From: Komagataeibacter xylinus
GTDB lineage: Bacteria > Pseudomonadota > Alphaproteobacteria > Acetobacterales > Acetobacteraceae
Assembly: GCF_009834365.1 (NCBI RefSeq)
Contig: NZ_CP041348.1
Location: 186,001 to 250,000, forward strand
Direction: 5' to 3'
Length of the DNA: 64,000 nt
The position numbers and the translations under genes are program-made. Within the stretch, counting starts at the first letter, position 1. Each line of letters opens with the position of its first letter. Under the pieces are notes generated by a model, which worked only from the letters and a program-made list of their open reading frames with translations, was not told where the DNA came from and made no database searches. Shown here piece by piece: positions 52,911 through 61,582 of the stretch.

Positions 52911-53189
52911 TCAGTGGGGCGCGCCGCCGCGCAGCAGATGCTGGTAGCCATGCTCGGTCATCCAGTGCGCCCGCGCCAGATGACTGTGCCAGCAGCGGTG
53001 GACGCCCTCGGGGTCAACCACCGGGTCGCGGTGGAGCACGATGCGGGCGACCTCGCGCCAGTCGGCGCCGTCGGCCTCGGCATCCAGCAGGCGGAGATAG
53101 GTAATCAGATGCTGTTCGTCGTAGCCGGTGAGACAGGACGCTTCCGGAGCGCTGTCGGCGACAGACGGGTCGAGCGGGGGCTTCTGCAT
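52911..53189 (-). CDS. DUF2285-family small protein
   Basis: The product is 92 residues. YDEQHLITYLRLLDAEADGADWREVARIVLHRDPVVDPEGVHRCWHSHLARAHWMTEHGY is DUF2285-like, a helical domain frequent beside the replication and transfer genes of these elements. Position between the frameshifted regulator and the XRE gene is typical. Role unknown, probably regulatory. Confidence 0.82.
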   Translation of the reverse strand: MQKPPLDPSVADSAPEASCLTGYDEQHLITYLRLLDAEADGADWREVARIVLHRDPVVDPEGVHRCWHSHLARAHWMTEHGYQHLLRGGAPH

Positions 53190-53200
53190 GATGGAGTCGA

Positions 53201-53485
53201 TCAGGTCGGAGAACGAACGCGACGCACCCTAGCCTGCCGCGTTTCGATGCCGGAAGTCTCGTTAAGAAACATGACGCCACGCCCTTGTCCGGACTCGATG
53301 AACAGGATGCCCGCCGCTTCCAGCGCGCGGCGAACCTGGTCGGTCGTGCCCTCATGAACGCCGAGACCGCGTTCGGATTCAAGGCGCTTGAGCGCGGTCA
53401 GTGCTACGAGGGCTTTTTCAGCGAGCATCTCCTGTGTCCAGTTCAGGAGTGCCCGTGCCGCCCTTACCTGTCGGCCAGTGATCAT
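53201..53485 (-). CDS. XRE-family transcriptional regulator
   Basis: The product is 94 residues. The N-terminal HTH is ITGRQVRAARALLNWTQEMLAEKALVALTALKRLE. The C-terminus includes VRRALEAAGILFIESGQGRGVMFL, a common ending of this class of element regulators. A 17-base perfect palindrome with an embedded TATAAT lies 42 bases upstream (53527-53543) and is a likely self-operator. It probably controls the DUF2285 genes downstream on the same strand. Confidence 0.88.
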   Translation of the reverse strand: MITGRQVRAARALLNWTQEMLAEKALVALTALKRLESERGLGVHEGTTDQVRRALEAAGILFIESGQGRGVMFLNETSGIETRQARVRRVRSPT

Positions 53486-53526
53486 CCATGATCACATCCG
53501 ACACGCGGGGCATGCACACCAGTAAT

Positions 53527-53543
53527 ACGACTATAATAGTCGT
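53527..53543. promoter_or_regulatory. 17-base perfect palindrome containing TATAAT
   Basis: ACGACTAT-A-ATAGTCGT. TATAAT at 53532-53537 reads as a -10 rightward and, on the other strand, TATTAT leftward. It is positioned to serve as promoter and operator of the XRE gene. Confidence 0.65.
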
Positions 53544-53568
53544 GTTAGAGAGATTCAACAACGTTCTT

Positions 53569-53796
53569 TCAGGAGGATGGCAAAGTGGAATCGGCGCCTG
53601 GATATCCGATGGCACGGGCGACCATACGAAAAGCCCCCCGCTCTATGCGGGGGGGGGGCTCGTCGTATCGGTCCGCCGCGAATTGCGCGCATGCCAGCTT
53701 CAGTTCTCGTTCGATCCGTCGGCGCTCCCCGTGGCTCAGGTAAAAGCTGGTCAGTTCGGCGCGCAGCATCTGGATATGGTCGTGTAGCGTGGTCAT
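53569..53796 (-). CDS. Small hypothetical protein with a C10 coding tract
   Basis: The product is 75 residues, MTTLHDHIQMLRAELTSFYLSHGERRRIERELKLACAQFAADRYDEPPP and a short tail. It is helical and likely a coiled coil. A run of ten G (53649-53658 on the plus strand) encodes the three prolines. Such a run is prone to slippage, and everything after it (about 23 residues) would change frame. I recognise no family with certainty. Confidence 0.6.
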   Translation of the reverse strand: MTTLHDHIQMLRAELTSFYLSHGERRRIERELKLACAQFAADRYDEPPPRIERGAFRMVARAIGYPGADSTLPSS

Positions 53797-53899
53797 CGTC
53801 CTGCTCCTTTCGTTTCTCGAAGACAGGACTCCGCCTCATGCACGCGGGAGCCGGGTCAGGGATCGCCGCAGGCGACCGCGCCAGCGGCGCCCGGGGGAG

Positions 53900-53944
53900 C
53901 CGATTTTGTCCGGTGTGCCCGTAGGGTGCGCCGGGCAAAATTGG
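53900..53944 (+). ncRNA. Strand-specific 20-pair hairpin, unidentified structured element 1
   Basis: Arms 53900-53919 and 53925-53944 pair at all 20 positions in a plus-strand RNA, five of them as G-U wobble, around a 5-base loop CGTAG. On the minus strand the same five would be C-A mismatches. The genes around it are on the minus strand. No U-tract follows. It occupies the gap 53797-54135, which has no gene. Confidence 0.5.
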
Positions 53945-54135
53945 GGGGACCGCGCGTCCTTGAGGCGGTTCACGCCGGGCATGGTATAATGGGAAGACTG
54001 AGGGAAGCCCTGTTCCCCTTTCTTGCCCGCACCCCGGCAGATCGAGAGGAGCGCGACTGCTGCGCACGCCCGCTGGTTTCCAACCGGTCATGCGAAGGCC
54101 CCGCCCGGACCGGCCGGGCGGGGATCGCGGGCACT

Positions 54136-54462
54136 TCAGTCGCCGTTGCGGCGACCATTGGGGCGGGACCAGATCAGGCTGTAACCCTCGCCGTCCTCGT
54201 CATCGAAGAGATTGGCGAAGATCGGGGCGTTGAAGCTCGGATCGTCGAGCTTGAGGCTCAGATAGTCGCGCCCCTCGTTGGAGCGCCGGGACCAGGCCGC
54301 CCCGATCTCCACCCTGCCTACGAAGACGCGGTGGCTGGGGGCGTTGTCGTTCGCGCGCGTGGTCTCGGGAGCGATACGGACGTTGGGGGTCTGGAGCGAG
54401 AGGGTGACGATCTCGCCGTTATACCCGTTGCCGACTTTCTTGAAGGTGCCGATGGTGGCCAT
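54136..54462 (-). CDS. DUF736 protein, second copy
   Basis: The product is 108 residues, starting MATIGTFKKVGNGYNGEIVTLSL and ending YSLIWSRPNGRRNGD, clear DUF736. It shares the family frame with the copy at 45239-45577 but is quite divergent, so it is not a recent duplicate. ATG 54462 follows a good ribosome site (GGAGAGTATC reading leftward). Function unknown. Confidence 0.88.
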   Translation of the reverse strand: MATIGTFKKVGNGYNGEIVTLSLQTPNVRIAPETTRANDNAPSHRVFVGRVEIGAAWSRRSNEGRDYLSLKLDDPSFNAPIFANLFDDEDGEGYSLIWSRPNGRRNGD

Positions 54463-54585
54463 GATACTCTCCGTGATCTCTGTTATCGAGCCCGCACCAT
54501 TGCGGCCTCGATGGCGATCGGACAGACGGAGGCGAGCGGCGGCGCATCCCTTGGGGCCGAAGCGCAGCGGAGGACGGCGGGACAG

Positions 54586-54637
54586 AATTTTCTTGGTGCG
54601 CGAGGAATGACGGCGCAGCCGGCAGGGGAAGAAAATT
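54586..54637 (+). ncRNA. Hairpin with AATTTTCTT/AAGAAAATT arms, unidentified structured element 2
   Basis: A perfect 9-base outer stem (54586-54594 with 54629-54637) encloses a GC-rich inner pairing (GGTGCGC with GCGCAGCC, one bulge). It lies upstream of the DUF736 gene in the gene-free gap 54463-55053, which otherwise shows only a 6-base dyad TATGGC/GCCATA at 54637-54658. Confidence 0.4.
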
Positions 54638-55053
54638 ATGGCCCGTTGTTGCGCCATAGCCGATCGAGGCGTAGCCGGCCTTCGGCTAGATCAGCCATCT
54701 TGAGAGGCAGCATGCGTGCGCGGCCCGACAGAGCACACATCACGGAGACTATGGCGACCGGCACAGCGCACGAGATCCGGCGGCAACCAGAATGACGGCG
54801 TCATCCTCCCTCCATACCAGCCCACCGAACCGGCCCGTTCCGGGACTGCGCCTCACCGGACATGCCCGGCTTCCCCGTTGCGATCGGCCTGCGGGAAATC
54901 AGAGCGCCAGTTCGTTTGCTTCAACAGGCGGACCGTATCTGGAACAGCGCGTCGCATCCGCGCTTCGCTGCCCATCGCTCCCCGCCTCTCGATGACGTGG
55001 AAAGACAGGCAGGTACCTGATCCATGCCTGCCCGCCGGCTGCCGCGCAGGCGG

Positions 55054-55494
55054 TCAGACCCGCGCGACGCTCCCGTTGGCCGGTTCGGGCGGGGCCATGC
55101 CGGTAAAGCGGACGAACGCGGTGATGCCGACCGCAATGGCGCCGATGACCGAAAAGAAGAGCTGCCAGACGACGGACGGCATCATCATCTCGGCGAGACC
55201 GTGCGTGGCGCTATAACCGGCAATGATGGCGGGCACGGTATAGAGCAGGACGATCAGCCCTCTCAGCCAGATCCACGGCGCGCAGGCGAGTGCGATCTGA
55301 CCGGCGACGAAAGTCGCTATCCCCGCCACGACGCCGACGATCAGGGCGCCAATCACTCCGGCACCGGTATGAAACGCCCAGAGCCCGGCATACAACCCGC
55401 CAGCAAACGGCAAGGCGAAGACCGCGAGCGTGAACATGAGCCAGCAGAAAAATCCGATGCCGGCGACGATCAGGAACGGTGCGAAGATCACCAT
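55054..55494 (-). CDS. Multi-pass membrane protein, not recognised
   Basis: The product is 146 residues with about four hydrophobic segments (residues 5-30, 35-60, 68-95 and 105-130) and a short tail APPEPANGSVARV. Even spacing of helices and a clean start at 55494 with a purine-rich leader suggest a real gene. Membrane proteins of this kind are common in accessory parts of conjugative elements; no family is assigned. Confidence 0.65.
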   Translation of the reverse strand: MVIFAPFLIVAGIGFFCWLMFTLAVFALPFAGGLYAGLWAFHTGAGVIGALIVGVVAGIATFVAGQIALACAPWIWLRGLIVLLYTVPAIIAGYSATHGLAEMMMPSVVWQLFFSVIGAIAVGITAFVRFTGMAPPEPANGSVARV

Positions 55495-55657
55495 GGTGGC
55501 GGCTCCCGTAAAGATGACATGATCTGACGGTCACGCCTGCCACCACCACCACGGCGCAATCCGCATCATAGAGAAAACGATGTATCGACGGAACGAGAAT
55601 CGTACTGACGTCCGCCAAGCGGACGTGCATCGTGGGGCTGCTCAGGGAGACAACGTC

Positions 55658-55867
55658 ATGGCGGACATCACGGGACGCGAACTGCATCTGGTCAAAAAGG
55701 CGCTCGCCATTGCAGTGCTGGCCATTGAACAGCAACCAGGGCCGTTTCAGTCCTATTCGGACATGCAGGACATGAAGGGCCTGCTCGACCTTCTGGCGCC
55801 CGGCGATACCGAGCTGGCCTTCTATGCCCGTTCCGCGCGGATCGCCGTCACGGGTAATCCGGACTGA
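55658..55867 (+). CDS. Small hypothetical protein
   Basis: The product is 69 residues: MADITGRELHLVKKALAIAVLAIEQQPGPFQSYSDMQDMKGLLDLLAP and a short tail. A ribosome site CAGGGAGA precedes ATG 55658. A perfect 8-base inverted repeat ACGTCCGC-CAA-GCGGACGT (55608-55626) lies 31 bases upstream and may control it. It is the only rightward gene in this part of the backbone. No family recognised. Confidence 0.6.
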   Translation: MADITGRELHLVKKALAIAVLAIEQQPGPFQSYSDMQDMKGLLDLLAPGDTELAFYARSARIAVTGNPD

Positions 55868-55876
55868 AGACGGCGC

Positions 55877-56803
55877 TCACGCGCCGCCTCCGAACCGCAG
55901 GACCGGGATACCGAGGCGCTTCGCCTTGTCGGCCAAATTCTCCTGGATACCGGTTCCGGGAAAGACGATGACGCCAATCGGCAAGGTATCGAGCATGGCG
56001 TCGTTGCGGCGGAAGGGCGCGGCCTTGGCATGCTTCGTCCAGTCCGGCTTGAAAGCGATCTGCACGATCTCGCGGTGATCAGCCCAGCGAGACGCGACGA
56101 ACTCCGCGCCCCTGGGCGAACCACCATGCAGCAGCACCATGTCGGGATGCTTGGCACGGACCTTGTCCAGCCGGTCCCAGATCAGGATATGGTCGTCGAA
56201 GTCCAGCCCCCCGGTCACGACGACCTTGGGGCCGGGCGGGACCAGCAATTCGCTCTCGGCGCGGCGTCGGGCGTTGAGAAAGTCACGGCTGTCGATCATA
56301 GAGGCCGTCATGGTCCGCCGCGATACCAGCGAGCCGGTCTTCGGCCGCCACGCGCTCAGGGTCAGCCGCTCGAACTGCTCCTGCGCCTCGTCGCGGAAGA
56401 TCTCGTAGGCGTTGCGGCGTTCGATCAGTGTCAGCCCTTCGGCGATCAGTCGCTCCAGTTCCACCGAGCGGATCTCGCTGCCATCCTGATCCTGCTGGCT
56501 GCGTTTCTGCGCCTGCTCGTTGCGGTCAAGCTCACGCTCGACCTGGCCGACCATGCGGTGGAAGATGTTCACGGTGGACCAGAGCAGCGCTTCGAGGTCC
56601 GGTTCCAGCCGTGTGTCAGTCAGCGTCGCGGCGACGGCGTCGAAGATGTCGGCCACAGCACCCCCGATGCGCGGAGCTTCGGGCAGCGGCCTTGGATCAG
56701 GCTCGTCCTCGAAGGGACGGTAGCCATACATCTGAAGTTCAGCCAGCACATGGGCGGTGGATGAAGCGGCGTGCGGCGGTTCAAAATCATCGGTGCGGGT
56801 CAT
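55877..56803 (-). CDS. DUF2493 (SLOG-like, YspA-type) nucleotide-binding family protein
   Basis: The product is 308 residues. The C-terminal 120 residues form a Rossmann-like DUF2493 domain: KVVVTGGLDFDDHILIWDRLDKV, MVLLHGGSPRGAEFVASRWAD and LPIGVIVFPGTGIQENLADKAKRLGIPVLRFG. SLOG proteins sense or process nucleotide-derived ligands. The N-terminal 170 residues are helical and specific to mobile-element versions. It stands alone between two gaps that hold structured elements. Confidence 0.85.
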   Translation of the reverse strand: MTRTDDFEPPHAASSTAHVLAELQMYGYRPFEDEPDPRPLPEAPRIGGAVADIFDAVAATLTDTRLEPDLEALLWSTVNIFHRMVGQVERELDRNEQAQKRSQQDQDGSEIRSVELERLIAEGLTLIERRNAYEIFRDEAQEQFERLTLSAWRPKTGSLVSRRTMTASMIDSRDFLNARRRAESELLVPPGPKVVVTGGLDFDDHILIWDRLDKVRAKHPDMVLLHGGSPRGAEFVASRWADHREIVQIAFKPDWTKHAKAAPFRRNDAMLDTLPIGVIVFPGTGIQENLADKAKRLGIPVLRFGGGA

Positions 56804-56930
56804 GATGCGGTCCTCCCAGGTCTCCGGCCGCGCCCTTCGCGGCCTTTCCGGGGGCGGATAGCGGCAGACCAGGGACGGGCCGGAACCGCGCGCTCGCGCG
56901 CGGCCGCAGCACAGCGAAGGATGGCAGGGG

Positions 56931-56992
56931 GCCGGCTATTTTGCTTCGCGATGTAAAGCGCCCCCAAAGGGGCGCGACGGAAAATAGCTGGC
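56931..56992 (+). ncRNA. Two-stem hairpin, unidentified structured element 3
   Basis: An outer 12-pair stem (56931-56942 with 56981-56992, one G-U pair on the plus strand) encloses a perfect 7-pair inner stem GCGCCCC/GGGGCGC at 56958-56964 and 56969-56975 with a CAAA loop. It lies upstream of the leftward DUF2493 gene in the gene-free gap 56804-57126. Confidence 0.5.
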
Positions 56993-57126
56993 TCACGCCA
57001 TTGAAGGCCCGGCCCGGCTGACGCCCGCTCCCCACTTGAAAGGCCGGGGCGCGAACCTGCCGAACGGGAGGCACGACAGGACCGCCGATAGAAGACGGAA
57101 ACCGCCCGCCCCTCTTTCCGGCCCGC

Positions 57127-58173
57127 TCATGTGCCGGCAGTCTCCAGAAACCGTGCCACGTCCGGTGGCGCAAGTTGCGGATGCAGGATCGCCCGCAGTG
57201 CGCCGCGTCCGAGCGCCCGGAGATCATCGTTGAAATCGCCCAGCCGTGGCGACAGCCCGATCACCTCGATCCCGGCGTCATCCGCGCGGGCGTGCAGCGT
57301 CGCCAGCGCCTGATCCCCGGCCGGATCATCGTCGCGCAGCACGTAGAGCCGGCGCAGCAGCGGCGGAAAGATCAGGGCGGCGAGATGCGCCGAGGACAGG
57401 CATGCGGCCAATGGCAGATCGGGCAGAACCTGCCGCAGCGACAGCACCGTCTCGATGCCTTCCCCGGCGGCGAGCACATCGGATGCCACCCCAAAGCGCA
57501 CGGCATGGCCGAGCAGCCCGCCCAGGGCGCGACGCGGATGATCGACCGGCGCCTTGCCGCGCCCTTCCGCCGCCAGCCAGGTGCGATGCACACCGGTCAG
57601 AGTGCCGTCGAGATCGGTGACGGCGGCGATCATGGCGGGCCAGGTCTCGGTCGGACTGTCCTCGTCCGGGCGGTAAAAGCAGCGCGGATGGAAGCGCAGG
57701 GCGCCGGCTCCGTGCAAAAGCGTAATATCGCGTCTACGGAGATACGCTTCTACGGATGTACCCACGATCGGCCCGGACATGGCCCAGAGCCGATGTGCGG
57801 CTTCAGAAGAACTGGCAGAGCCACGCTCACGGGCCGGACGGTCCTGTGACGACGGTACCGGATCGGGACGCGGCAGGCTGAGAAAGGCGCGCGCCTCGTC
57901 GGCCACGTCGCGGAAATCCACCAGGCCGAGGCTTTCGCGGATCACGTCCAGCAGGTCGCCATGTTCAGCGGACTGCGCGTCCGTCCATTTTCCCGCCCTG
58001 CCGTTGGCGGTGTTTTGCAGCCGGACAAACAGCGACCGGCCGGGCGTGTTGCGTACGTCACCGACCAGCCAGTAATTGCCGTGACGACGACCAGCGGACA
58101 GATACCGACGGCACACCGCCTCTGCGTTCTCCGCCAGACGGCGGGCCAGATCGCCCGCGTCATGCAAGGTCAT
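57127..58173 (-). CDS. Toprim-domain DNA primase-like protein
   Basis: The product is 348 residues. An N-terminal region (RRYLSAGRRHGNYWLVGDVRNTPGRSLFVRL and GDLLDVIRESLGL) resembles the primase-associated domain of mobile-element primases. The Toprim domain follows: LAAGEGIETVLSLRQVLPDLPLAACLSSAHLAAL near residue 235 and LYVLRDDDPAGDQAL near 280 with acidic metal ligands. It may prime the complementary strand in the recipient or during replication. It overlaps the gene at 58160-58600 by 14 bases. Confidence 0.85.
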   Translation of the reverse strand: MTLHDAGDLARRLAENAEAVCRRYLSAGRRHGNYWLVGDVRNTPGRSLFVRLQNTANGRAGKWTDAQSAEHGDLLDVIRESLGLVDFRDVADEARAFLSLPRPDPVPSSQDRPARERGSASSSEAAHRLWAMSGPIVGTSVEAYLRRRDITLLHGAGALRFHPRCFYRPDEDSPTETWPAMIAAVTDLDGTLTGVHRTWLAAEGRGKAPVDHPRRALGGLLGHAVRFGVASDVLAAGEGIETVLSLRQVLPDLPLAACLSSAHLAALIFPPLLRRLYVLRDDDPAGDQALATLHARADDAGIEVIGLSPRLGDFNDDLRALGRGALRAILHPQLAPPDVARFLETAGT

Positions 58174-58600
58174 CGCCCTGCCCTCCTGTGTCGGGATTGC
58201 CTCCGTCCAGGGCGATCGCCAGCCAGCGATCGGTGGTCATCCATGAAATCGTCTTGCGCCTGCCAAGGTCAAGCAGATGCGCGCCTCCGCTGAAGGCGCC
58301 GATCCGGGGACGTGAACAGCTATTGGCCCACTGGAACCCCCATCGCCCCCGCAGCCGGAATGCCCGCGCACAGCGTAGCACGAAATCCACCACCTGATGC
58401 GGATCGCCGGTTGTCTCATCGTGCATCCAGAGTTTCGTGCCACCATATTCAGGCACGATCGACAGGACAAAACCGTCAGAGGGCGGGTCTTCCGCCGCCA
58501 GTTCGTCGATGAATTCATTGTAGAGGTCGAGCGCCTTTGCGGCATTGTCCACTGTGCCCACATCGAGAACGCAGGAAAAATGCGTGAAGAAATCAGCCAT
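58160..58600 (-). CDS. Hypothetical protein of the accessory backbone
   Basis: The product is 146 residues, MADFFTHFSCVLDVGTVDNAAKALDLYNEFIDEL with SIVPEYGGTKLWMHDETTGDPHQVVDFVLRCARAFRLRGRWGFQWANSCSRPRIGAFSGGAHLLDLGRRKTISWM later. The length and pattern are those of a globular alpha/beta protein commonly found next to primase genes in such elements. Function unknown. It is probably translated together with the primase gene. Confidence 0.75.
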   Translation of the reverse strand: MADFFTHFSCVLDVGTVDNAAKALDLYNEFIDELAAEDPPSDGFVLSIVPEYGGTKLWMHDETTGDPHQVVDFVLRCARAFRLRGRWGFQWANSCSRPRIGAFSGGAHLLDLGRRKTISWMTTDRWLAIALDGGNPDTGGQGDDLA

Positions 58601-58617
58601 CGGAAAACTCCCGAAAC

Positions 58618-58644
58618 GAAAAAGCCCGGCGCGGTGGCCGGGCT
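58618..58644 (-). terminator. Rho-independent terminator after the DUF932 gene
   Basis: On the minus strand an 8-pair stem AGCCCGGC/GCCGGGCT (58637-58644 with 58623-58630) is followed by a T run (plus-strand A at 58619-58623). It lies 39 bases downstream of the DUF932 stop, ending that transcript before the next gene. Confidence 0.82.
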
Positions 58645-58682
58645 CGTAAAAACGTATTGGCGGAAAAGCGTGCAGTCGGCTT

Positions 58683-59885
58683 TCAGGAAGCCCGTTCCAT
58701 CAGCCTGCGGGCCTTCTCTTCCAGATCCAGCCGCGTATCCTGATTGGCCCTGGTGCGGGCCAGTGCGGTAATCCCCTGCACGAAATCGAACACGCTCTCG
58801 GGCTTGCGCCCTTCCTCATGCAGCACGGTTTCGATGATCTTCGCCGTCTCTGGCTTCGAGAACCCGCGACGACGCAGGAAACTTTCGCGGTCCTCATCGG
58901 TTCTGGCCACCAGCGCCTTGCGCGAAGCCTGAATGCCGGAGACGAACGAGGCCGGGCTGGCCGTGGCGAAATTCCGTAGCGCTGGTGTCGCCTGATGCAC
59001 GAAACGGGATGCTGCAAACTTGCTATGCCGGATCGTGATCTGTTCGAAATTTTCCACGCCCCAGAGCATGCGGTTTTGACACACTCCGCGCAGGTAAAAG
59101 GAGGCGATGCCGAGGCTCTTGCTGCCGACTTCGGAATTCCAGGCGTAGAAACCCCGGAAATAGAGATCGGGATCACCGTTGGGCAGACGTCCCGCCTCGA
59201 TCGGATGCGTATCATCCACGAGGAATAAAAAAACGTCCCTGTCTGACGCGTAGAGTGTCGTGGTTTCCTTCGTGATGTCCACGTACGGATTATGGGTCAT
59301 GGTCGCCCAGTCGATCACACCCGGCACCTTCCAGTTGGTATCACCTGTGCCATCGCCGGCGATCTTGCGCACCGCCCCAACCAGCTCATGGTCCCAGATG
59401 CGGCCGTAATCCGGCCCCGTGACGGCGCGCAGTTCCACACGCCCGTCCTCGGTTTCCAGCGTCTTGACCAGTTCGGCCCGGTGCGACAGCAACCCGTGCT
59501 GCAGGTTGATTGCCGCCAGCGGAGCCGGAAGATTGCGCAGGTACGACGAGGGGGCACCAACCAGGCTGCACATCTGGCCAAAGGACCAGTGTGTGGGAGC
59601 AATCGGGTCATTCTGCCCCGGCACGGTCAGGGTCAGGCGCTCGGCATTGTCGCGGCTCGCCTCCACTCGGATGGCGCGGCTTTCTACCGTGCGGGCCGTG
59701 GCGCGCTCGGCACGGCCAAGAGTGGCCGCGTGCAAATCAGATAGGGACAGATACCGCTCGTCATCGGGGCGCGAGAACCATTCGGACGAGACGCGGGCAC
59801 TACGCTCCCCGCGCGAAGGATCGATCCGGAAGCCGCCGGACGCCGCACCACGGAACGCAGGGGGCAGGATGGTGGTTGTGGTCAT
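58683..59885 (-). CDS. DUF932 protein
   Basis: The product is 400 residues, from ATG 59885 with a good ribosome site (GAGGAG). The family is recognised from RYLSLSDLHAATLGRAERA, WSFGQMCSLVGAPSSYLRNLPAPLAAINLQHGL, AVTGPDYGRIWDHELVGAVRKI and LYASDRDVFLFLVDD. DUF932 proteins occur on phages and conjugative plasmids; their role is not known. It is followed by a clear terminator. Upstream, 59886-60197 holds no gene that I can support. Confidence 0.88.
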   Translation of the reverse strand: MTTTTILPPAFRGAASGGFRIDPSRGERSARVSSEWFSRPDDERYLSLSDLHAATLGRAERATARTVESRAIRVEASRDNAERLTLTVPGQNDPIAPTHWSFGQMCSLVGAPSSYLRNLPAPLAAINLQHGLLSHRAELVKTLETEDGRVELRAVTGPDYGRIWDHELVGAVRKIAGDGTGDTNWKVPGVIDWATMTHNPYVDITKETTTLYASDRDVFLFLVDDTHPIEAGRLPNGDPDLYFRGFYAWNSEVGSKSLGIASFYLRGVCQNRMLWGVENFEQITIRHSKFAASRFVHQATPALRNFATASPASFVSGIQASRKALVARTDEDRESFLRRRGFSKPETAKIIETVLHEEGRKPESVFDFVQGITALARTRANQDTRLDLEEKARRLMERAS

Positions 59886-60197
59886 GGAAAACTCTCCTCT
59901 GATACCGGTTATTCGGCACCAGAGGCGAAACCACCCTCTTCCTCCTATGACTACTTCCCGCGCGGGACCCCATCCGACCACGGAGACACCCTGCCCCTCG
60001 TTCCGCAACACGGCGAGGCCGCAGCCTCGCCGAAATCACGACGGCAACGGGGGGTAAACTGCCTGTCCGTTTTCTGGCTGACTTACACAGGAAACGGCCG
60101 AAACATGGCCCTTATAACGACGCGCCATTATTGAAGTGTGCGTTGAAAAACGGTATGGCGATCACGCGTCGATGCACGTCGCTGACTGAACATTTCA

Positions 60198-61418
60198 TTA
60201 TGCTGCCTGCCCAATGACGACCCCTCCCAGCGCGCTGATACCGACTACCACCAGGGGTGGCGCCCGCCAGACGGTCAGCAGGACGAAACCGACCAGCACG
60301 ATCCCGAAATCCGCCGCCGACCTGACCGCGCTCGTCCAGACCGGTGTATAGAGCGCCGCCCCCAGCAGGCCCACGACCGCTGCGTTGACGCCGCGCATCG
60401 TCGCCTGAACGGCCCGCTGGCTGCGGAAGGTGTCCCAGAAGGGCAAAGCTCCGATCAGGACCAGGATGCCCGGCAGAAAGATGCCGAAAAGACCGAAAGC
60501 GGCACCGGCAACACCGTGGGGAGATTGCCCGACGACCGCGCCGAGATAGGCCGCGAACGTGAAAAGCGGCCCCGGAACCGCCTGTGCCGCGCCATAACCG
60601 GCGAGAAAGGTGTCGTCGCTGACCCAGCCCGATGTCACGAAAGCCTCGTGCAGCAAGGGCAGCACGACATGACCGCCACCGAACACGAGCGCGCCTGACC
60701 GGTAGAAGGCGTCGAACAGGGAAACGCCCTCTGGTGCGCCATGGCGGGCGAGAACGGGCAGACCGAAGAGCAACGCCAGAAAGAGAGCCAGTGCGACGAT
60801 CCCTGCACGATGCGATACGGGCACTGTAATATGCTCGCCATCTGACGTCTGCACAGAGCGGCAAAGCCACAAGCCGGCGAGGCCCCCGAGAACGATGGCC
60901 GCGATCTGGGCAAGCGGTGAGATGGCGAACAGAACGATGAGCGCGGCCGTGACCGCGATCGAAGCTCGCGTCCGGTCCGGACACAGCGTGCGCGCCATGC
61001 CCCATACGGCCTGTGCGACGATGGCGACGGCGACGAGTTTCAGTCCATGCAGAAGGCCTGCACCAGTCGGGCCGGCAAGCGCGTTCGCGCCATAGGCGAA
61101 GAGGACCAGTATAAGTGCCGAAGGCAGGGTGAACCCCGCCCACGCCGCAAAACCGCCTGCATAACCGGCCCGCATCAGGCCAATGGAAAATCCCACCTGG
61201 CTGCTCGCGGGACCGGGCAGGAACTGACACAGCCCGACGAGATCGGCATAGGCGCGCTCATTGAGCCACCGGCGTCGGACGACGAATTCGTCCCGGAAAT
61301 ACCCGATATGCGCGATCGGCCCGCCGAAGCAGGTGACGCCCAGCCTGAGAAAGATGAGGAGCACCTCAAGAGCCGACCCCGGTCTTTCTGGTCCCACGCC
61401 ACGCGGCACGATCGTCAT
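60198..61418 (-). CDS. chrA: ChrA-type chromate transporter
   Basis: The product is 406 residues with two CHR domains and about 10 membrane segments. The N-terminal domain shows FLRLGVTCFGGPIAHIGYFRDEFVVRRRWLNE and LCQFLPGPASSQVGFSIGLMRAG; the second shows SGALVFGGGHVVLPLLHEAFV and GYGAAQAVPGPLFTFAAYLG. Proteins of this form expel chromate. A large frame on the same strand in another register (60112-61230) is a shadow. Intact. It opens the metal/redox block at the right end. Confidence 0.92.
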   Translation of the reverse strand: MTIVPRGVGPERPGSALEVLLIFLRLGVTCFGGPIAHIGYFRDEFVVRRRWLNERAYADLVGLCQFLPGPASSQVGFSIGLMRAGYAGGFAAWAGFTLPSALILVLFAYGANALAGPTGAGLLHGLKLVAVAIVAQAVWGMARTLCPDRTRASIAVTAALIVLFAISPLAQIAAIVLGGLAGLWLCRSVQTSDGEHITVPVSHRAGIVALALFLALLFGLPVLARHGAPEGVSLFDAFYRSGALVFGGGHVVLPLLHEAFVTSGWVSDDTFLAGYGAAQAVPGPLFTFAAYLGAVVGQSPHGVAGAAFGLFGIFLPGILVLIGALPFWDTFRSQRAVQATMRGVNAAVVGLLGAALYTPVWTSAVRSAADFGIVLVGFVLLTVWRAPPLVVVGISALGGVVIGQAA

Positions 61419-61582
61419 TGGGTCGATACTTTCTTATTTTCCCGTTCGACAGGAGACAATTCCCATGAACCGGCATTCATGTGGAGCTGCTGATGACAAC
61501 AAAAAAATCATCACTTCTGGCTTGTTGGCGACCCAGCATCACGGTGTGCCCAGTCATACAATCAGACAGGATACTGACCGCC

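Noticed and set aside
60112..61230. A 372-codon leftward frame within the chromate transporter
   Set aside because: Arg-rich shadow; the chrA frame has both CHR domains and membrane helices.
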